From AVCC01 sp041736255 (GTDB taxonomy: Bacteria; Pseudomonadota; Gammaproteobacteria; Burkholderiales; Burkholderiaceae_D), in NCBI GenBank assembly GCA_041736255.1, contig JBGSTZ010000111.1:1-64000 (forward strand): a stretch of 64,000 bases of DNA, given 5' to 3'. The notes under the pieces were generated by a model. That model did no database searches and was not told the DNA's origin. It saw only the letters and a list, made by a program, of their open reading frames with translations. Numbering within the stretch: position 1 is the stretch's first letter; every line of letters starts with the position of its first letter. The translations under genes and the position numbers were made by a program. Of the stretch, positions 24,209 through 32,520 are shown piece after piece.

Positions 24209-25699
24209 ATGCTGTTTTTTAGGTGCATTCAGTTTTTCCCAACGCGCGCATTGCGCCGTTTGCGCGATGGCGCGCACCGATGCGCTGCTGCCCCACTGGC
24301 GGCGCTGTTGCTGACTGCGAGCGCGCACGCACTCACTGACACCGACGATGCGGTTGATGCTGTTGCGGTTGCAGTTGCCGTAATCGCTGCAGCAGAACCC
24401 ATGCAGGCGCGCGGCGATCTGAAATCCCAGTTTGCCGTCTATCCCGATGTTCTGGCGTTGCTATTGCAGGGCGATCTGAAGACGGCCCTGCTTGCCTTGC
24501 AGCGCTATCAGCAGGATGACAGGGCGTTTGGCAATAACGCGCAATACCAGCATCTGCTGGGTATTCTGGCGCTGAAAAACGGCGAGCATGCGTTAGCTGC
24601 CGCAGCTTTTGAGCGCTCGCTGCTAATCGATCCCAATAACGCGGGGGCCTGGCTTGATCTGGCGATTGCAAGCGCGAAACTGGGTGACGACGATAGTGCG
24701 CTCAATTATTTCGATTATGTCGAAAGCAAGTTTGCGCCGCCCGATGCGATCCGGATGCTGATCGGCAGTTTCCGTTCCGGGATTCTCAGCCGCAAAAAAT
24801 CGCATGGCTGGCATTTTTCATTGCAGAGCATGGCTGGGTATGACACGAATGCGAATAGCGGGTTGCGTGATGGTGTGATTTTTCTGACCGTGGCCGATCA
24901 GCGTCTGGGCTTGTTGCTGGATTCCGAATTTAATGCGCGTGGCGACAGCTTTGTGCAGCTCGGCGGCAGCGCGCATTCTGTCACTACTCTGAACCGCGCA
25001 TATCGGCTGGAGTTTGCTGCCAGCGCGCGGCAGCGCTCTTATCTGCATGAGCATGATTTTTCAATACTGGATATCAATGCCAGCCTGGGCCTGCATCGTC
25101 GCGTTGGCGACGGCGATGCCAGTGTCTGGATGCATGGCTCCAAAGTGATGCTGGGCAGTGCGCGTTTATTGAACAGTACGCGGTGGGTGCTGCAGTTTGA
25201 GCAACCGATGGGCGATTGCATGGCTGGAGTCAGCACAGAACTGGAAGCACGCCGTTATGCGAAGTCCGGTTCTCTCGATGGCGATCTGGTATGGGGACAA
25301 GGCGGGCTGGCATGCAAATGGAGGCTGGCCGGCAAGGAACTGCAAACCACCTTGGTTGCGCGCATTGGCGACGACCGGGCAAGGAGCGAGCGTGCCGGCG
25401 GCAATACTCTGCGTAGCGAACTGCTGCTGCAACTGGCGCTACCCGCAGACAACGGCAGCCGTACCGAATTGACCTGGCACATGGCACGCGCGCGCGACCG
25501 CGACGGCTATAGCGCACTGCTGGAACACAACGCAGTGCGCGAATTGACGCGGCATTTGTTGCGACTGGCCTGGATTATGCCGATGGCGCATGACACGGAA
25601 TTGGTGCTGGCAGCGGAGAACAATCGCGTGCTATCCAATTTGCCGCTGTTTCGGCAAACTGGCAGCACTGTCTCGCTCGAGGTCAGAAAACAGTTTTGA
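24209..25699 (+). CDS. TPR plus outer-membrane barrel protein (Slam/DUF560-like)
   Basis: A protein of about 496 aa with an export signal ending near S-A-H-A (residue 39). A TPR region follows (about 75-200, for example G-N-N-A-Q-Y-Q-H-L-L-G-I-L-A-L-K-N-G-E). A C-terminal region of alternating amphipathic strands starts at W-H-F-S-L-Q-S-M-A-G-Y-D-T-N-A-N and ends in F (V-R-K-Q-F), as in beta-barrel outer-membrane proteins. This layout resembles surface lipoprotein assembly modifiers and related TPR-barrels. The ATG at 24209 has AAGGTG upstream; an ATG at 24185 overlapping the cyclase gene is possible. As the last gene of the FecR-cyclase trio it is probably the outer-membrane partner. The substrate is unknown. 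Confidence 0.75.
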   Translation: MLFFRCIQFFPTRALRRLRDGAHRCAAAPLAALLLTASAHALTDTDDAVDAVAVAVAVIAAAEPMQARGDLKSQFAVYPDVLALLLQGDLKTALLALQRYQQDDRAFGNNAQYQHLLGILALKNGEHALAAAAFERSLLIDPNNAGAWLDLAIASAKLGDDDSALNYFDYVESKFAPPDAIRMLIGSFRSGILSRKKSHGWHFSLQSMAGYDTNANSGLRDGVIFLTVADQRLGLLLDSEFNARGDSFVQLGGSAHSVTTLNRAYRLEFAASARQRSYLHEHDFSILDINASLGLHRRVGDGDASVWMHGSKVMLGSARLLNSTRWVLQFEQPMGDCMAGVSTELEARRYAKSGSLDGDLVWGQGGLACKWRLAGKELQTTLVARIGDDRARSERAGGNTLRSELLLQLALPADNGSRTELTWHMARARDRDGYSALLEHNAVRELTRHLLRLAWIMPMAHDTELVLAAENNRVLSNLPLFRQTGSTVSLEVRKQF

Positions 25700-26355
25700 A
25701 ATTGCAGGATGCACATATTGCATCCAAAAACAGAAGTTACGTCGCTTCCCGGTGTCGATTGCGCATCATTGACTGATTTTTGCTCCTCTCTCCTGGCATA
25801 GCTTTGGGGACCGAATCGCAATGCGATTCGCTTGCGGGAGAGAAGCCGGGAGAGAGGGATTCAGCAAATATTCCGGCCGAATCAATGGCAATGCAATCCA
25901 GGTTGCGCCTTGTTTTGACACTTGGCATATTGCGACCTCCCTCCCTTGCAGGGCGCACATTCGCTTGCAAGCGAATGCCGTTCAGCAGGCGTGCAGCATG
26001 TTGCACGAAACCCCTGCCTCACCCCCCGGCCCCTCTCTCACAAGTGGGCGAGGGGAGAAATGCGCTCTTGCGATGGCGAGTCACAAGTTGTGTAGATCCC
26101 TATGCCTTGAAAGGGAGAAAATATCTAGCCTGATTGCGTGCATCGCCATAGGGGGCTGCGTAGTTACTTATATTGCACCGAAGAAAGCGATGACTTTGTC
26201 ACCTATGACACTATTGCCGTAAAATCAGGCGCGCACTGATTTATAGCAACTCCATCATGGCCGAGCCGAGACGAGACTGGATGCGGTGCCGAAGGCACAA
26301 ATACCATTTTTGCAATTTTAACCCTCAGTGAAATCTGAATAACCACCCACTTAAT
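25700..26355. other. Long intergenic region of repeats
   Basis: No gene is supported. It contains the inverted copy of the dispersed repeat (25785-25945) and a related hairpin CCCCTCTC...GAGGGGAG at about 26029-26056. A GTGTAGATCCCTATG word near 26091 matches the one at 19449, and a short AT-rich leader precedes gtrA. Confidence 0.55.
25785..25945 (-). repeat. Dispersed intergenic repeat, copy 2 (inverted)
   Basis: Reverse complement of the element at 19470-19600, with an extra internal palindrome GAATCGCAATGCGATTC. With copy 1 it brackets the acyltransferase/FecR/cyclase/TPR-barrel block. Confidence 0.8.
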
Positions 26356-26817
26356 ATGCAACGTGTGATCGCTAAATCGAGCAGTTTCATTCATGTGCAA
26401 ACCGGTAGATTTTTGCCGCAAACGCTGATTTCATTCCTGCTGGTCGGATCGCTTGGGGTAGTGGTGCACATGGCGGTATTAAATGCGGCCTTGTTCGGCC
26501 TGACGGCTGATTTTCGTATTGCCAACGGAATAGCGATGTTGGTGGCGGCTTCTTTCAATTATGTGCTGAACAATAAATCCACTTTTGCAACTACCGCCCT
26601 TGCCGGCAGGAATATCTTGCTAGGCTATGCGATGTATCTGGGAATTACCTCGCTGGGCTTGCTGGCCAGTCTATTTATCTCGACCTGGGTGTTCGAGCAG
26701 AACCAAATGGCGATGGTCGCTGCATTGTGCGGCATCGTAATCGGCTCGCTGTGGAATTATTTTATGTCGTACACCTTTGTGTGGAAGCTGCTTTCCGGCA
26801 CATTGCGCCGCAATTGA
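26356..26817 (+). CDS. GtrA-family membrane protein
   Basis: A 153-aa protein with four membrane segments. F-L-L-V-G-S-L-G-V-V-V-H, N-Y-V-L-N-N-K-S-T-F and W-N-Y-F-M-S-Y-T-F-V-W are the standard GtrA landmarks. GtrA proteins are thought to flip or help move polyprenyl-phosphate-linked glucose or other sugars across the inner membrane. It is followed within 25 bases by a polyprenol-phosphate glycosyltransferase and then a multi-pass membrane protein. Together they form the classic three-step set: charge the lipid, flip it, transfer the sugar in the periplasm. Confidence 0.85.
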   Translation: MQRVIAKSSSFIHVQTGRFLPQTLISFLLVGSLGVVVHMAVLNAALFGLTADFRIANGIAMLVAASFNYVLNNKSTFATTALAGRNILLGYAMYLGITSLGLLASLFISTWVFEQNQMAMVAALCGIVIGSLWNYFMSYTFVWKLLSGTLRRN

Positions 26818-26841
26818 TATTTTTTGAATGCTTATTTTCCG

Positions 26842-27660
26842 ATGAAAACACTGATTTTTTTTGCTACTTATAACGAAGCCGGTAATGTTGCCTCAATGCT
26901 TGATCGGATCGCGCTGGTCGCACCACAAGCCGATATCCTGATCGTCGATGACAATAGCCAGGATGGCACGCTGGATATATTGGCGGCAATGCACCGCGAT
27001 AATCTGACCGTACTGGTGCGGCCGGCCAAGCTGGGCCTGGGCACTGCACATTTGCTGGCGTGGAAGCATGCACTGCATCATGGCTATGCAGTGCTGGTGA
27101 CGATGGATGGCGATCATTCGCATGATCCGGCTGACATTCCACGTCTGATTGCCCGACTGAAAGATGGCTACGAGTTGGTAATCGGCTCGCGCTATACGGC
27201 CGGCGGTTGCTGCGACTATACCGGTTATCGCAAACGGATCAGCCAACTGGGCAATATTGCCGCGCGTACCCTGCTGCGCATAAAGCTGTCGGAATTTACC
27301 ACTTCGTTTCGCGCCTTTCAGGTATCCAGCCTGAACCGGATCGATTTCAATACCTTGATGGTAGGCGGCTATTCGTTTTTCTTGACGGTGATCGTGCAGG
27401 CGTATTTGCACAAGTTGCGTATTGCCGAAGTGCCGATTCATTTCCATGAGCGTAATGCCGGGACTTCAAAGATTCCGCCGCTGGAAATTTTTCGCGGGAT
27501 GGGCAATCTGTTGCGGCTGGCGGCAATTTGCCACTTCAACCGCCCCGCATTGGATCAGACCAATGCAGAACAGGGTTGCACTCAGTGCAGTTCTTCTTAT
27601 GCGCAAATGCAACTTGCCGGCGCTGGCTCGGTGTGCCTGTATTGCGGGCATACGCATTGA
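26842..27660 (+). CDS. Polyprenol-phosphate glycosyltransferase (GT2, DPM1-like) with C-terminal zinc ribbon
   Basis: A 272-aa GT2 enzyme. F-A-T-Y-N-E-A-G-N at the start, I-V-D-D-N-S-Q-D-G and M-D-G-D-H-S-H-D-P are the nucleotide-sugar and metal motifs of dolichol- or undecaprenol-phosphate sugar synthases. It should make a polyprenyl-phosphate mannose- or glucose-type donor. No membrane segment is present. After the GT2 core the last 40 residues carry C-T-Q-C-(x)16-C-L-Y-C, a zinc-ribbon pattern that is not part of the usual fold. The ATG at 26842 fits the family N-terminus better than a TTG at 26824. Its stop overlaps the next gene (TTGA). Confidence 0.85.
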   Translation: MKTLIFFATYNEAGNVASMLDRIALVAPQADILIVDDNSQDGTLDILAAMHRDNLTVLVRPAKLGLGTAHLLAWKHALHHGYAVLVTMDGDHSHDPADIPRLIARLKDGYELVIGSRYTAGGCCDYTGYRKRISQLGNIAARTLLRIKLSEFTTSFRAFQVSSLNRIDFNTLMVGGYSFFLTVIVQAYLHKLRIAEVPIHFHERNAGTSKIPPLEIFRGMGNLLRLAAICHFNRPALDQTNAEQGCTQCSSSYAQMQLAGAGSVCLYCGHTH

Positions 27661-29177
27661 AATCGCAAGAGTTGGCGGGTGCTACGCAGGCATGCAACGA
27701 TTCACGGTGCGATGTTGACCAAACCAGCCATGCCTGGCTGCTGTTATGTGCGGTATTGGCGGGGCTGCTGTTTCCGCTCACCACAAGGCTAGCGGGAATT
27801 CAAGATGGCGATGGTTTGCTGACGTCTATTATCTCGACCGATAAGCTGACCTGGTATTTTTGGGGGCAGGATCGATTCTTGAACTTGATCCCCAGCCTGG
27901 CAAGCGTATTCCAGGAATCCGACCTAAATTTGCGCGCTCAACTGTTCTTACGAGCATTTTTTGCTTATCTGGCACCATTCGGGATTCTGGTTTTTTTTGA
28001 CCGATCGCCGCGTGTGCAATTGCTTGCGGTTGCCATTACTAATGTCATTTTGGTGCTGTGCCTGAGCAGTTATAGCCTGTTTAATCTATATGTGCAGCAC
28101 AATCCTTTCGGCACTTCGCTAGTATTGTTCGGCGTGGCATTCCTGCTGCTGTCGGCGCAGGGCTGGCAGCGCTGTGTGCTTGTATTAATGTGTTTTTTGG
28201 TATGTTTTCTGGCATATGCAACCAATTTTGCACTGCTGCTGTTTTCGCTGCCGTTCTTGTTTTTTCTGCTGATTTTACGGCCGCAGCAACGCCGCGAATT
28301 GCGCGTTTTTGCCACCATAAATGCGCTGGCTATCGTCATGGCTTTTACCCATAGTCGCCTGTTTGGCGAGCGCAGCACCAATTTTTCGGCAGCACCCTCG
28401 CTGGACGCAGTGCTTTCTGCCGGCATGGCGGTGGCGCAGAATATCGCCCCTATGGCATTGCTGCTGATTTTGCTCGCGACCGGGTATTGCCTGCGCCATG
28501 TCCGGCTGACCTGCAAGCGGGAGTTGGCGGCGCTGGCATTGACCGCGTGCTTGATGGTGGTGGCTCTGGCCAATACCGCCTGGGTGCAGAGCAACGCATT
28601 TAATATCCGCTATTTCTTGACTGCGCTTATTCTGCCTGCAACGGCGGCTGGCCTGATAGTAGGTGCATTTTTATTGCAGCGCGGACTTACGCCGCGTCGC
28701 CTCTGCGCACTTATCCTGTTGTGCGGAGGCGTTTTGCTGGCCGGCCTGCACGGCTTTGATCGTAATTATTCGGAACTGATACATCCGCGCTGGCGCGCAC
28801 CGGCCAAGGCCGTGGCTGCGGTGGCCTTGCGCGACGATGCCAGTCTGATTATTGGCGACTTCTGGGATGTCTGGCCGGTGGTGTATGAAGTACACCGGCA
28901 CCGCAGTGCCTTGCAAAATCAAGCAAAACCTGTGTTCGGCGCGACCTTTCGCGGCCATCCGATGGCGGCCACAATCATTGCCGCCACCGTGGACAAGGGG
29001 CCGCAAACGACGCTGTGCCTGATGGCGACGGCCATAGAGTGTGTCGATCAGGCCAGAACCTTTACACAGATTCCGGCTGATATCAAAATCACCATCGAGC
29101 ATCAGGAAACCTTGCAGATCGGCGCCCAAGCTTGGCTCAAACTTCGCCTGGCCTTGACTAGACCTGCAGCGGATTAG
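27657..29177 (+). CDS. Polytopic membrane protein, probable periplasmic sugar transferase
   Basis: About 506 aa from a TTG at 27657 that overlaps the preceding stop. Some ten to eleven hydrophobic segments are visible, with an extracytoplasmic C-terminal domain from about residue 380. No clear GT-C family is recognised. An acidic pair between the first two membrane segments (G-I-Q-D-G-D-G) is where GT-C enzymes carry catalytic Asp/Glu. With GtrA and the DPM1-like enzyme upstream, it most likely transfers the lipid-linked sugar to a surface glycan (inference). The gene ends tail to tail with the large glycosyltransferase gene, overlapping by 20 bases. Confidence 0.65.
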   Translation: MKSQELAGATQACNDSRCDVDQTSHAWLLLCAVLAGLLFPLTTRLAGIQDGDGLLTSIISTDKLTWYFWGQDRFLNLIPSLASVFQESDLNLRAQLFLRAFFAYLAPFGILVFFDRSPRVQLLAVAITNVILVLCLSSYSLFNLYVQHNPFGTSLVLFGVAFLLLSAQGWQRCVLVLMCFLVCFLAYATNFALLLFSLPFLFFLLILRPQQRRELRVFATINALAIVMAFTHSRLFGERSTNFSAAPSLDAVLSAGMAVAQNIAPMALLLILLATGYCLRHVRLTCKRELAALALTACLMVVALANTAWVQSNAFNIRYFLTALILPATAAGLIVGAFLLQRGLTPRRLCALILLCGGVLLAGLHGFDRNYSELIHPRWRAPAKAVAAVALRDDASLIIGDFWDVWPVVYEVHRHRSALQNQAKPVFGATFRGHPMAATIIAATVDKGPQTTLCLMATAIECVDQARTFTQIPADIKITIEHQETLQIGAQAWLKLRLALTRPAAD

Positions 29178-32100
29178 CCAGGCCGTCGATCAGGCCTAAC
29201 AGCCGCACCGATAACTGCGGCCATTGTCTGGATGCGACCCACTGCTGCATTTGAAGGTTTTTGGCTCCGACCGCATCAGTATTGCCCAGAATCTGGGAAA
29301 TCCCGTCCGCAATGGCTGCTGCATCGGTGCCGGGCAATATATGCACCGCATCGGCCACGTCTTCAAAAATTGCCAGCGGCGTGACTGCCACCGGACGCCC
29401 TGCTGCCAGCCCCATTCTGACGGCTGCGCTCGATGATTCTTTGGTAGCTTGGTACGGATAGACGATCAGGTCTGCTGCTTGCAGAAGAGACAGCGAATCG
29501 GCATCGCTAAGAAAATCGGTGTGGAAGCTGACCCGATTTTTCAGGGATAGTTTGTTGACCAAAGCGCGGCATGCCTTTTCTTCACTCACCGATTGCGGAG
29601 CCGGATACAGCGCATTGACCAGCAACAAATGCAGCGATTTATCCTTGGCCGCGAGCCGGGAGAAAGCTTCGATCAGGGTGCTGATGCCCTTGTGCGGTAA
29701 CAAAAATCCGTAAGCGGCAATCACTGTGCGGCCCTGCAGCGACTGGGCCTGTTTGGCTTGTGCCAGGCTGCGCACCGGCGTTGGCAGCACGCCCTGCGGA
29801 AATAGCGTGACGTTGTGTACCAGTCCGTAGGATTTCAGGCGATTCAAATCGTCGATGCCATGCACCACGATACGATCGCACAGCGCCAGCGGCGCAGCAA
29901 TTTCTTGCAGCGAATAGGGTTTGCCATCAATTTCAAATTCGGCGGTGGCGTGGAAGAAACACAATACGGCGACGTTACTTTGCTTCAGTCTTTGGATCAG
30001 CTGGCCCAAGGTGTGCAGCGAGAAGAAACCGAAATTGTATTGAATCACCACACAGCGGATGCCGCGCGTGATTATTTCGGCGTAGGCGTCGTCCATGGTT
30101 TCGGTACGCTGCTGGTCCCAGCAACGCACTACATTGATGCCATCGGGCGCGGTGCGTTCCGCGGTGCGGTTTGCCAAAACAGTAATGCGGTCGGGTGGAA
30201 TTGCGACGCTCAAAAACGCTGAGTAGGCGGCGATGCCGCAACGGGTGTTGAGGCTGCTGATCCAGCCGATCTGCGGCTCGACGCGCCACAGGTCCTGTTG
30301 CTGCAGCGCCTGCACGGTGGCTTGCATGCGGCGCGCAACGCTGGCCCAAGTATGATCGCGCAGCACGCGCTGACGTGCCGGTTCGGTACGCTCGCTGCGC
30401 TGTTCTACAGTGAGCGCATGCACTTCGCGCAGTTTTTGCGCCAGATCATCCATGTCTGGGTCGGCCCAAACTGAATGTCCGGTGTCCAGATGGGTATCGG
30501 CTTTGGCGAAACGATAGTCGCACAACCATGCCGTGCTCGCGTCGCAAAAATCCAGTTGCCCGCCCCACCCAGTGGTAATTACCGGCAAGTTGAACAACAT
30601 GGCCTCGGCCATCGGCAATCCTAATCCTTCGCCGCGACTCGGCGCCACGAAAGCATGGCAAGCCTGATACAGGCCCACCAATTGTTCCTGGCTGTATTCT
30701 TCATTGATGACGACCACATCGGGATAGCCGGAATCGTTGCGGCGCAGTACGGCCAACTGCTTGAGTACCTCGTTGTGCGGGTTGGGGAAGGTTTTGATGA
30801 CCAAAGTAATGTCGTCGTGCGCCCGGAAAGCCCGACCATACGCGGCTAGCAAGGCATCGACTCCCTTGCGGGGGAAACACGATGACAGATGCAGCAAGCG
30901 ATAGCCTTTGAACTTATTTGATGGCGCTTGTGGGGCAACTTGCAGCAGATGATCGACACCGCCGCCGGTGACGCTGATCGGAATCCGTACACCATTGTCG
31001 CGCAGCACTTTTTCAACGAATGTCGATAACACGGTGATGGCGTCAAGCTTGCGATTAAAGGCATTTACATAGCGGGTTGGAAAACCGGTTTCTTCCCATC
31101 CATACGAATGCACCAAACGGATTTCGCCAGGCATGTTGAACAGATGCGGCGGGTAGCAGAAGCGCAAGCTGATCTGCGGCTGCCATCCTGCATCCAACGA
31201 TTTTTGGTGGAGCGCCGCAGCGCTTTGATCGGATGTCATAAACCTGACATCGGGTGTCGTGTCGAGGCCACTTTCGAGGCTGCGCAAAGCGACATTTGCG
31301 CCCGCCAGCGAAAAGGCTTTGGCAAGCTCGCGGTTGACTATCGCCAGGCTGTAGCTGGAATCGAACGGCCCTTCGATCTGCCAGCGCATGTCAGCTGGCA
31401 GGTCTGCATCTGGCTGTATCGGATTCGCCACTGGCTGACCCGGATTCGACCGATCTTGCGTCTGAAATTGCGCTAAATACTGCATCAGTTGCGCGCGCAC
31501 ATTTGCGGTTTCGAAGCGCTGCACATTGATGCGTTGCGCCTGAATCACGCGACGTTTAAGGCTGGGTTCGGAAAACAGCAAGTGTAGCAAGGCAGCCATT
31601 TGCGACGGGTTGTTTTCTGCTAGTAGCAAGCCCCCGACGCCGAGTGTGTCGGGAATGCAGCTCCCACCATGCGCCAGCACCGGCACGTCAAACAGCATGG
31701 CCTCGATGAGCGGCATGCCGAAACCCTCATGCTCGCTCAGGCAGATGAACGCGTCGGCCTGGCGATACAACCCTATCAGTTGCGCGTCAGGCACTTTGCC
31801 GGTCAACATCACGTTGTTTTCCAGACCGAGTTCCACGATGCGCGCCCGAATCTGGTTTAAGTAATCTCTGCTGGTGGTGCCGCCCGCCAAAATCAGGCGT
31901 ACCGGCTGATCGGCCAGGCGCTGGTATTCATACAGTACGTCAAGCAAATCGAGTTGGTGCTTGTTTTCGCAAATGCGTCCGACAAACAGCAAATTGATCG
32001 CATCATCCAGGCTCCGTACACTCGCGCTGTCGTAGGGGGTAGCGCGTACTTTGTCGGTGTCGACCAACAGCGGGATGGTGTGCACATTGCTGTAGCCGGC

Positions 32101-32520
32101 TTGGCGCAATTCTTCGCTATTGTATTCCGAGTCCCCGATTGCACCGATAAAATGCGCAGGCCATTGCAGCAACTGCCGACGCCCCAGATCCGCCAAGCGG
32201 CGCAGAGCGCCTTCGGCTGGCAACAGTGCTGACGGTGTGATGTTGTGATAGACCATAATCTTTGGCATGGTCATCTGATCCAGCCATTCGACCTCGTCAA
32301 AGCCAAGGCCGAAATGAAACAACATCAATTGGTCGCTGGCCGGTTGCAGCAGATGGAATGGAATGACCTGGTGGGCCAGTCCGGCCGGAATGTCAACACT
32401 ATATATTTCCGAAGCAAAGCCTAGTTCGCGCAGTAAACGTTGTGTGAAAAATATGCCATTAGTGATGCCGTCGCCTATGCAGACAGCCGCGCTGAATTGA
32501 TGAATTGCTTTAATTTGCAT
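29158..32520 (-). CDS. Three-module GT-B glycosyltransferase, 1120 aa
   Basis: Three glycosyltransferase domains sit in one chain. Module 1 (about 1-350) has the GT4 donor block E-H-E-G-F-G-M-P-L-I-E-A at 263-274. Module 2 (about 375-745) has E-G-L-G-L-P-M-A-E-A at 631-640. Module 3 (about 755-1120) keeps the Rossmann halves, but at the same place reads T-K-E-S-S-S-A-A-V-R and lacks the second Glu. Multi-domain transferases of this kind polymerise O-antigen repeats (WbdA, WbpX-like). It is the last gene of the O-polysaccharide cluster and starts inside the end of the methyltransferase gene. I predict polymerisation of the D-rhamnan-type chain, with module 3 altered or inactive. Confidence 0.8.
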   Translation of the reverse strand: MQIKAIHQFSAAVCIGDGITNGIFFTQRLLRELGFASEIYSVDIPAGLAHQVIPFHLLQPASDQLMLFHFGLGFDEVEWLDQMTMPKIMVYHNITPSALLPAEGALRRLADLGRRQLLQWPAHFIGAIGDSEYNSEELRQAGYSNVHTIPLLVDTDKVRATPYDSASVRSLDDAINLLFVGRICENKHQLDLLDVLYEYQRLADQPVRLILAGGTTSRDYLNQIRARIVELGLENNVMLTGKVPDAQLIGLYRQADAFICLSEHEGFGMPLIEAMLFDVPVLAHGGSCIPDTLGVGGLLLAENNPSQMAALLHLLFSEPSLKRRVIQAQRINVQRFETANVRAQLMQYLAQFQTQDRSNPGQPVANPIQPDADLPADMRWQIEGPFDSSYSLAIVNRELAKAFSLAGANVALRSLESGLDTTPDVRFMTSDQSAAALHQKSLDAGWQPQISLRFCYPPHLFNMPGEIRLVHSYGWEETGFPTRYVNAFNRKLDAITVLSTFVEKVLRDNGVRIPISVTGGGVDHLLQVAPQAPSNKFKGYRLLHLSSCFPRKGVDALLAAYGRAFRAHDDITLVIKTFPNPHNEVLKQLAVLRRNDSGYPDVVVINEEYSQEQLVGLYQACHAFVAPSRGEGLGLPMAEAMLFNLPVITTGWGGQLDFCDASTAWLCDYRFAKADTHLDTGHSVWADPDMDDLAQKLREVHALTVEQRSERTEPARQRVLRDHTWASVARRMQATVQALQQQDLWRVEPQIGWISSLNTRCGIAAYSAFLSVAIPPDRITVLANRTAERTAPDGINVVRCWDQQRTETMDDAYAEIITRGIRCVVIQYNFGFFSLHTLGQLIQRLKQSNVAVLCFFHATAEFEIDGKPYSLQEIAAPLALCDRIVVHGIDDLNRLKSYGLVHNVTLFPQGVLPTPVRSLAQAKQAQSLQGRTVIAAYGFLLPHKGISTLIEAFSRLAAKDKSLHLLLVNALYPAPQSVSEEKACRALVNKLSLKNRVSFHTDFLSDADSLSLLQAADLIVYPYQATKESSSAAVRMGLAAGRPVAVTPLAIFEDVADAVHILPGTDAAAIADGISQILGNTDAVGAKNLQMQQWVASRQWPQLSVRLLGLIDGLANPLQV

